In this document: positions 60,151 to 64,000 of the stretch, piece by piece | Layout: every line of letters begins with the position of its first letter | Numbering within the stretch: position 1 is the stretch's first letter | Source of the DNA: Streptomyces mirabilis | GTDB lineage: Bacteria > Actinomycetota > Actinomycetes > Streptomycetales > Streptomycetaceae | Length of the DNA: 64,000 bases | Direction: 5' to 3' | NCBI RefSeq assembly: GCF_018310535.1 | Contig: NZ_CP074102.1 | Location: forward strand, 8,556,001 to 8,620,000 | Made by a program: the position numbers and the translations under genes | The notes under the pieces: generated by a model | Seen by the model: the letters and a program-made list of their open reading frames with translations, nothing else | Told to the model about the DNA's origin: nothing | The model's database searches: none

Positions 60151-61332
60151 TCAGCCGGACGGCGTGCCGACCGGTCTGCCGGACCAGTCGAGACACACGA
60201 TCAGCGCGTCGTCCAGCGGCTCGGTGACGCGGTAGCGGGCCAGCTCGTCGAGGACGGCGCGCGGTACGTCGGCGGCGGGCAGCAGGGCGGTGGCCGACAC
60301 GGCACGGGCCAGTGCCCGCTCCCCGAAGACCTCGCCCAGCGGGGACAGGGCGTCGTACACACCGTCGCTCACCACCAGGAGCCGGTCACCGGGCAGGACA
60401 CCGAACTCCTGTGCCACGTAGTCGGACTCCTCGAACATGCCGAGCGGCAGCTGCGCCTCCAGCTCGATCCGCTCCACGGCCGTACCCCGTCGGCGCCACA
60501 TCCGGGGCGAGCCCGCGTCCACCGCGAGCGCGCTGCCGGTGGTGAGGTCGAAGGAGAGCAGCAGCGCCGACACGTGCTGGTCGCCGTGGTGCTGCGCGTA
60601 CAGGGCCTGGTCGGCGAGTCTGGCCTGGTCGGCGACCGGGAGCCCGGCGCGGCGGGCGTTGCGCAGGGCGCCGACGGCGAGGTGGGTCAGCAAGGACGCG
60701 TGGATGCCGTCCCCCATCCCGTTGATGATCGACAGGGTGAGCCGGTGCGCGTCCGAGGACCAGTCGAAGTTGTCCCCGCGCACCGCGTACGCGGGCTCCA
60801 GCTGGGCGCCGACGGCGAACTCCTCGCGGGCACAGGCCCGGCCCGGGAGCAGCTCCCACTGCATTTCGGCGGCCAGCGTCAGCCGGCCGACCCGCCGGGC
60901 CTGCCGGTAGACGTCGGTGTCCCGTTCGGCCACGACGATCGCGTGGCCCAGCAGATCGGCGACCTGCACCAGTTCGTCGGTCACCGCGGGGTCCACGGTC
61001 CCCGGAGGCAGCAGGACGGTGAGGATGCCCAGGCGCTCGCCCCGGGCGGAGACCGGCAGATGCAGACGCGTCCGCTCGCCGTTCCGGGGGCGCTCCTCGT
61101 GCGGTTCCTGACTGCCGAAGGCCCGGCTTTCGGGGCTGTTGTGCAGGGACACGGCACGCGCGGGGTCGCCGGGCTCCTCGACCGGCTGAAGCACGGTCAT
61201 CCCGTAGTCCGCCAGCAGCAGGTCGGCGTCGATCGCCCCCCAGACATCCGTCAGAAAGGGGCGCAGGGTGTCGAGCAGTGCGTGCGGCGGGGCCGCGCGC
61301 AGGGCTCTGTCGACGTCGTTCACAGAGGTCAC
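60151..61332 (-). CDS. SpoIIE/RsbU-type PP2C phosphatase with N-terminal sensor domain
   Basis: A 393-aa protein. Residues 1-160 form a GAF-like sensor (FLTDVWGAIDADLLLADYGM, RLHLPVSARGERLGILTVLL, ERDTDVYRQARRVGRLTLAA). The PP2C domain has YAVRGDNFDWSSDAHRLTLS, IINGMGDGIHASLLTHLAVG and GDRLLVVSDGVYDALSPLG. It should dephosphorylate STAS-domain antagonists, activating alternative sigma factors; a STAS gene is at 62199. The start is uncertain: GTG 61332 or 61323, neither with a good ribosome site. Confidence 0.88.
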   Translation of the reverse strand: MTSVNDVDRALRAAPPHALLDTLRPFLTDVWGAIDADLLLADYGMTVLQPVEEPGDPARAVSLHNSPESRAFGSQEPHEERPRNGERTRLHLPVSARGERLGILTVLLPPGTVDPAVTDELVQVADLLGHAIVVAERDTDVYRQARRVGRLTLAAEMQWELLPGRACAREEFAVGAQLEPAYAVRGDNFDWSSDAHRLTLSIINGMGDGIHASLLTHLAVGALRNARRAGLPVADQARLADQALYAQHHGDQHVSALLLSFDLTTGSALAVDAGSPRMWRRRGTAVERIELEAQLPLGMFEESDYVAQEFGVLPGDRLLVVSDGVYDALSPLGEVFGERALARAVSATALLPAADVPRAVLDELARYRVTEPLDDALIVCLDWSGRPVGTPSG

Positions 61333-61458
61333 GGTCGTGATGACTTTCTCGTGCGGTTGTCGTGCGAGTGGGTCTGCGTGGTCGCAGTGGTCTGTTTCGA
61401 GGGCTCCGGTGGACCGGCGCGGCTGGTAATGGCCTTCAGGAGATGACAAGGTGGATCG

Positions 61459-61971
61459 GTGCCTCGCTCGATCCGTCCACCCGTCTCCCGAGACGAAGCC
61501 GCGCACACGCTCGACGCCGTCTCGGAGCTCCTCGAACTCCTGTGGGGTCGAGGGCAGGAGTCCGCGCCGTCCGGACCGGTGCCGCCCTCTCAGCTACGGG
61601 CCCTGATCGTGATCGAGCAGGGCGGGTCCATGAATCTTCGCTCGCTCGGTGACGCCCTGGCCTCGCGTCCCTCCTCGGTCAGCCGTCTGTGTGACCGGAT
61701 GGAGGCAGTCGGCCTGATCCGCAGAGTGCCGAGCTCGACGAGCCGGCGCGAGGTCGAGGTCGGCCTCAGCCCGCTCGGGGAGCAGGTGCTGCGCGAACTC
61801 CGGGACCACCGCGCGCGCGAGGTGCGGGCCGTGCTGGAGCAGATGTCCTCGGCGGACGTCGCCCGGCTCACCGAAGGCCTCGAAGCGTTCCGGGCGACCG
61901 CGCTGGACCAGCTCGAAGAGCGCTCCGGCCGGTCCGGCCGGGCGCCCGGGCATGCGACCGGTACCGGTTAG
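61459..61971 (+). CDS. MarR-family regulator
   Basis: A 170-aa wHTH regulator (DEAAHTLDAVSELLELLWGR, LRSLGDALASRPSSVSRLCD, RVPSSTSRREVEVGLSPLGE). Such MarR proteins are often paired with SpoIIE-type phosphatases in Streptomyces. It is divergent from the phosphatase. The C-terminal 20 residues are Gly/Arg-rich. Confidence 0.87.
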   Translation: MPRSIRPPVSRDEAAHTLDAVSELLELLWGRGQESAPSGPVPPSQLRALIVIEQGGSMNLRSLGDALASRPSSVSRLCDRMEAVGLIRRVPSSTSRREVEVGLSPLGEQVLRELRDHRAREVRAVLEQMSSADVARLTEGLEAFRATALDQLEERSGRSGRAPGHATGTG

Positions 61972-62054
61972 CTCCATCTGCGTCCCTTCGGTGCGACCCA
62001 TCACTGCGACAACCGGCCCACGGGTCGCCGGACTTGGGATCGCAGGGGCACCAG

Positions 62055-62090
62055 ATTGTTGCCTGACGGCAATTGTTGTCAAATGACAAC
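62055..62090. promoter_or_regulatory. MarR-type operator candidates
   Basis: TTGCC-tgac-GGCAA (62059-62072) and GTTGTC-aaat-GACAAC (62075-62090) are adjacent dyads, and ATTGTTGYC is repeated directly at 62055 and 62072. They lie about 110 bases upstream of the STAS gene and 85 bases after the MarR stop. Confidence 0.5.
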
Positions 62091-62198
62091 GATCGGCTAC
62101 GGTAGGGCCTGACACCGTTCTATCGCGGCGTTGTGGCGCACCGTCCCCATGCGGTTACCCCACTCTCCGTGGATTCGACAACATTTCGAGGGATCGCT

Positions 62199-62561
62199 GT
62201 GCATTCAGGCCGGAGTCCAGGTCAGGCGGCCATGTCGCTGTCCACGCGCGAGGCCGGTCGGTCGACCGTCATCGCGGTCCGCGGCGAGATGGATCTCGAC
62301 AACGCGGGCGAGCTCGACGAGGCCCTCGCGGCGGCGGGCCGGGCCTGCCCGGGTGCGGTGGTCCTCGACCTGGCCGCGGTGACCTTCCTGGACTCGACCA
62401 CGATCAACGTCGTCCTGCGGGCCCATGGGGTGCTCGGCCCGCGGCTCCGGCTGGCCGCTCTCTCACCCTTCGTGGAGCGGGTGCTGGGCCTCACCGGCAT
62501 CTCGGACCTGCTGCCGGTCTTCCCCACTGTGGGGGAGGCACTGGAGGCCGATGCGGTCTGA
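62199..62561 (+). CDS. STAS-domain anti-sigma factor antagonist
   Basis: A 120-aa protein like SpoIIAA/RsbV (TVIAVRGEMDLDNAGELDEA, VVLDLAAVTFLDSTTINVVL with the phosphorylatable Ser-Thr). It binds an anti-sigma kinase when dephosphorylated; a GHKL gene lies at 63335. GTG 62199 is preferred over ATG 62232 because GAGGGA is five bases upstream. Confidence 0.9.
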   Translation: MHSGRSPGQAAMSLSTREAGRSTVIAVRGEMDLDNAGELDEALAAAGRACPGAVVLDLAAVTFLDSTTINVVLRAHGVLGPRLRLAALSPFVERVLGLTGISDLLPVFPTVGEALEADAV

Positions 62562-62568
62562 GAGCGCG

Positions 62569-63099
62569 TCAGGCGGACCGCTCGGGCGACACGGGTGTCC
62601 CCGGCCTGTGCTCCGGATGCCCGTGCGCCAGCGATGGGCCGAGCGACCGCAGCGCGGCCAGCAGCCCGCTCAGATCGGACTCCGGCATGCGCAGCAGGGC
62701 GTCCTTGATCCAGGCGGTGCGCTGTTCCCGCACCCGGTCGAGGGCGGACCGGCCGCGGCCGGTCAGACTCAGGCCGACGCCCCTGCGGTCCTCGGTGCGC
62801 GGCGAACGGGCCAGCAGTCCGGCTTCTTCGAGCGTGTCGCACACCCGGCTCGCCCGGGAGCGGCTGATCTGCGCCCGCTCGGCGAGCGCCGCGAGCGTCA
62901 GACCGGGATCCGTGCCCACCAGGGTCAGGGCGCGCAGCAGCGGCGGCGACAGTCTGCTGTCGACCGCGACCGCCGTACGCGCCGACACGGAGACCAGGAT
63001 CTCGGCCGCGGCGGCGAGCCGGTCGGCGGCCTGGAGCAGGGCGTTGTCCCGTTCCCGGGGCGGTATGTCGTCCCGTACTTCGGGGTCCTGTCCGTCCAT
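62569..63099 (-). CDS. MarR-family regulator
   Basis: A 176-aa wHTH protein (NALLQAADRLAAAAEILVSV, LTLAALAERAQISRSRASRV, RSPRTEDRRGVGLSLTGRGR). ATG 63099 is preferred because AGGGG lies ten bases upstream; a longer frame reaches ATG 63144. Convergent with the STAS gene, seven bases away. Confidence 0.87.
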   Translation of the reverse strand: MDGQDPEVRDDIPPRERDNALLQAADRLAAAAEILVSVSARTAVAVDSRLSPPLLRALTLVGTDPGLTLAALAERAQISRSRASRVCDTLEEAGLLARSPRTEDRRGVGLSLTGRGRSALDRVREQRTAWIKDALLRMPESDLSGLLAALRSLGPSLAHGHPEHRPGTPVSPERSA

Positions 63100-63334
63100 C
63101 CGCCCGCGCCCCTTGCTCGCACCGAGAACTCGGTGACCGGTCATGCCTCGCCTGGTGGCCCTGCCCGGCCGCGTCGGGATGACACCGTTCCCTTGTGGGA
63201 ATCGTGTGCGGAAGCCATCGGGACGAGGGAATATCGGGGTGACTGTGGAGGGCTGCACGGGGTACGAGCACTTCTGCAGCAGCAGCGTCCGGACGCGGAA
63301 TGTCCCGACGTACCGGCATCCGAAAGAGAACCAC

Positions 63335-63787
63335 ATGATCGAGCGCTTGGACGGAGCGGTGATACCGACTGGGTTCGACGTGCCCGTGGAACCGCTTCGG
63401 CGGGCGGCGCACTACACCGGCGAGCCGGGGTGCATCGCCGAAGCGCGCCACTTCGCCGAGCTGTTCCTCGAACAGCTCCGTTCGGAGTGGTGTGCCGAGA
63501 TCGGCGAGCGGGCCACCGGCGACCTCCTGCTGGTCGTCAGCGAGCTGGTCACCAACGCGGACCGGCACAGCCACGGGCCGTACATCCTGGAACTGGAGGG
63601 AACCGACACCTCCGTGACCGTCATCGTGTACGACAGCAGCGCCGCCCTGCCCCGGCGCTATCCGCGGGATCCCGAACGCGTGGGGCGGCACGGCCTGGAG
63701 ATCGTGCACGCGCTCGCGACGGAGGTGACCGTCGGGCGGGTGCCGGTCGGAAAGTGCGTCAAGGCCCGGCTCGCCCTGCGCCGTTGA
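63335..63787 (+). CDS. GHKL ATP-binding protein, anti-sigma kinase type
   Basis: A 150-aa protein with the N-box LLLVVSELVTNADRHSHGPY and G1 region PERVGRHGLEIVHALATEV. The N-terminal segment REAAHYTGEPGCIAEARHF-like (RRAAHYTGEPGCIAEARHFA) is typical. It likely phosphorylates the STAS protein at 62199 and holds an unidentified sigma factor. No sigma gene is linked here. ATG 63335 has AAAGAG eight bases upstream. Confidence 0.88.
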   Translation: MIERLDGAVIPTGFDVPVEPLRRAAHYTGEPGCIAEARHFAELFLEQLRSEWCAEIGERATGDLLLVVSELVTNADRHSHGPYILELEGTDTSVTVIVYDSSAALPRRYPRDPERVGRHGLEIVHALATEVTVGRVPVGKCVKARLALRR

Positions 63788-63855
63788 CCCGGAGCGACGT
63801 ACCAGTAGGCTCACAGCCGACCATGGTCGGCGTGGGTCACCCGAGGGGGGCGAGC

Positions 63856-64000
63856 GTGGCGGATCGCCTGCCGCGGACAGGTGAACGAGGCGCGGTGCCC
63901 CGGCAAGGGAGTTCGGATCCCCGCTGGGCCCTGGACGCCACCGCGGTACTGCTGCTGGTCGAGGACGACGCCGGAGACGCGCTGCTGGTGCGGGAGGTGC
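63856..64000 (+). CDS. Response regulator-like protein, 5' end only
   Basis: Only 48 codons are in the window. ALDATAVLLLVEDDAGDALL then VREV shows the start of a CheY-type receiver domain with the acidic ED-D pocket. In Streptomyces such receivers are often fused to SpoIIE-type phosphatases, which would complete the partner-switch set. GTG 63856 follows a G-rich ribosome site. The N-terminal 30 residues are a charged extension. Confidence 0.7.
   Translation, partial: MADRLPRTGERGAVPRQGSSDPRWALDATAVLLLVEDDAGDALLVREV

Overview
The window is chromosomal DNA from a high-GC actinomycete, almost certainly a Streptomyces. Third codon positions are nearly all G or C and GTG or TTG starts are common. 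Family markers include WhiJ-type HTH/DUF397/DUF574 genes, an SPW-repeat protein, a streptophobe-like membrane protein, a FHA-ABC transporter, rare TTA codons and a GH19 chitinase behind DasR-like sites. I see no rRNA, tRNA, insertion sequence, prophage or CRISPR array.

Layout. 1-4 kb: a ROK regulator divergent from an APC permease, then an aminoglycoside-phosphotransferase-like protein. 4.2-8.9 kb: an Hsp70-family ATPase followed by a coiled-coil protein with a GrpE-like C-terminus, divergent from a TPR-type XRE regulator that carries a TTA codon. 8.9-12.4 kb: a WhiJ-type cluster (DUF574 methyltransferase, DUF397, XRE-DUF5753, anti-sigma-like ATPase). 12.6-14.8 kb: SPW protein, TetR, metallo-hydrolase. 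14.7-21.6 kb: a decayed sigK-rskA-fasciclin operon, an intact ECF sigma factor, a MerR/B12-like regulator, a DUF4142 protein, a photolyase and an NAD(P)-binding DUF2867 protein. This part resembles a light or oxidative stress locus.

22-28.5 kb: a sulfur-scavenging locus (LysR, cysteine-type leader peptide, dimethyl sulfone monooxygenase SfnG, FMN reductase, SfnB, SsuD-like monooxygenase, an acyl-CoA-dehydrogenase-like enzyme). 28.6-30.2 kb: an ECF42-type sigma factor with its YciI/DGPF partner. 30.2-35.2 kb: urtABCDE urea transport on the minus strand, with GlnR-like 11-bp-spaced boxes upstream. Next come an AmiC/UrtA-like sensor, MarR and aldehyde dehydrogenase.

38.6-52.8 kb: mixed metabolism. 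It holds GH19 chitinase, two aldo-keto reductases, dienelactone hydrolase, a BASS transporter, PAP2 phosphatase, a VOC protein, adenosine deaminase, DinB, carotenoid oxygenase, LysR, SDR/AraC, a DUF1905 pseudogene and a SnoaL-like protein. 53.0-58.9 kb: a probable functional module of FHA-FHA-ABC transporter, SH3-like protein, streptophobe-like membrane protein and DUF6777-like protein. 58.9-64.0 kb: a stress-signalling cluster of two PRC-barrel proteins, a 48-aa membrane protein, a SpoIIE-type phosphatase, two MarR regulators, a STAS anti-anti-sigma factor, an anti-sigma-type kinase and a truncated response regulator.

The best candidates for undescribed biology are the Hsp70/GrpE-like/XRE-TPR set, the FHA-ABC module and the PRC-barrel/partner-switch cluster. 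The clearest evolutionary observation is the triple decay of sigK-rskA-fasciclin.
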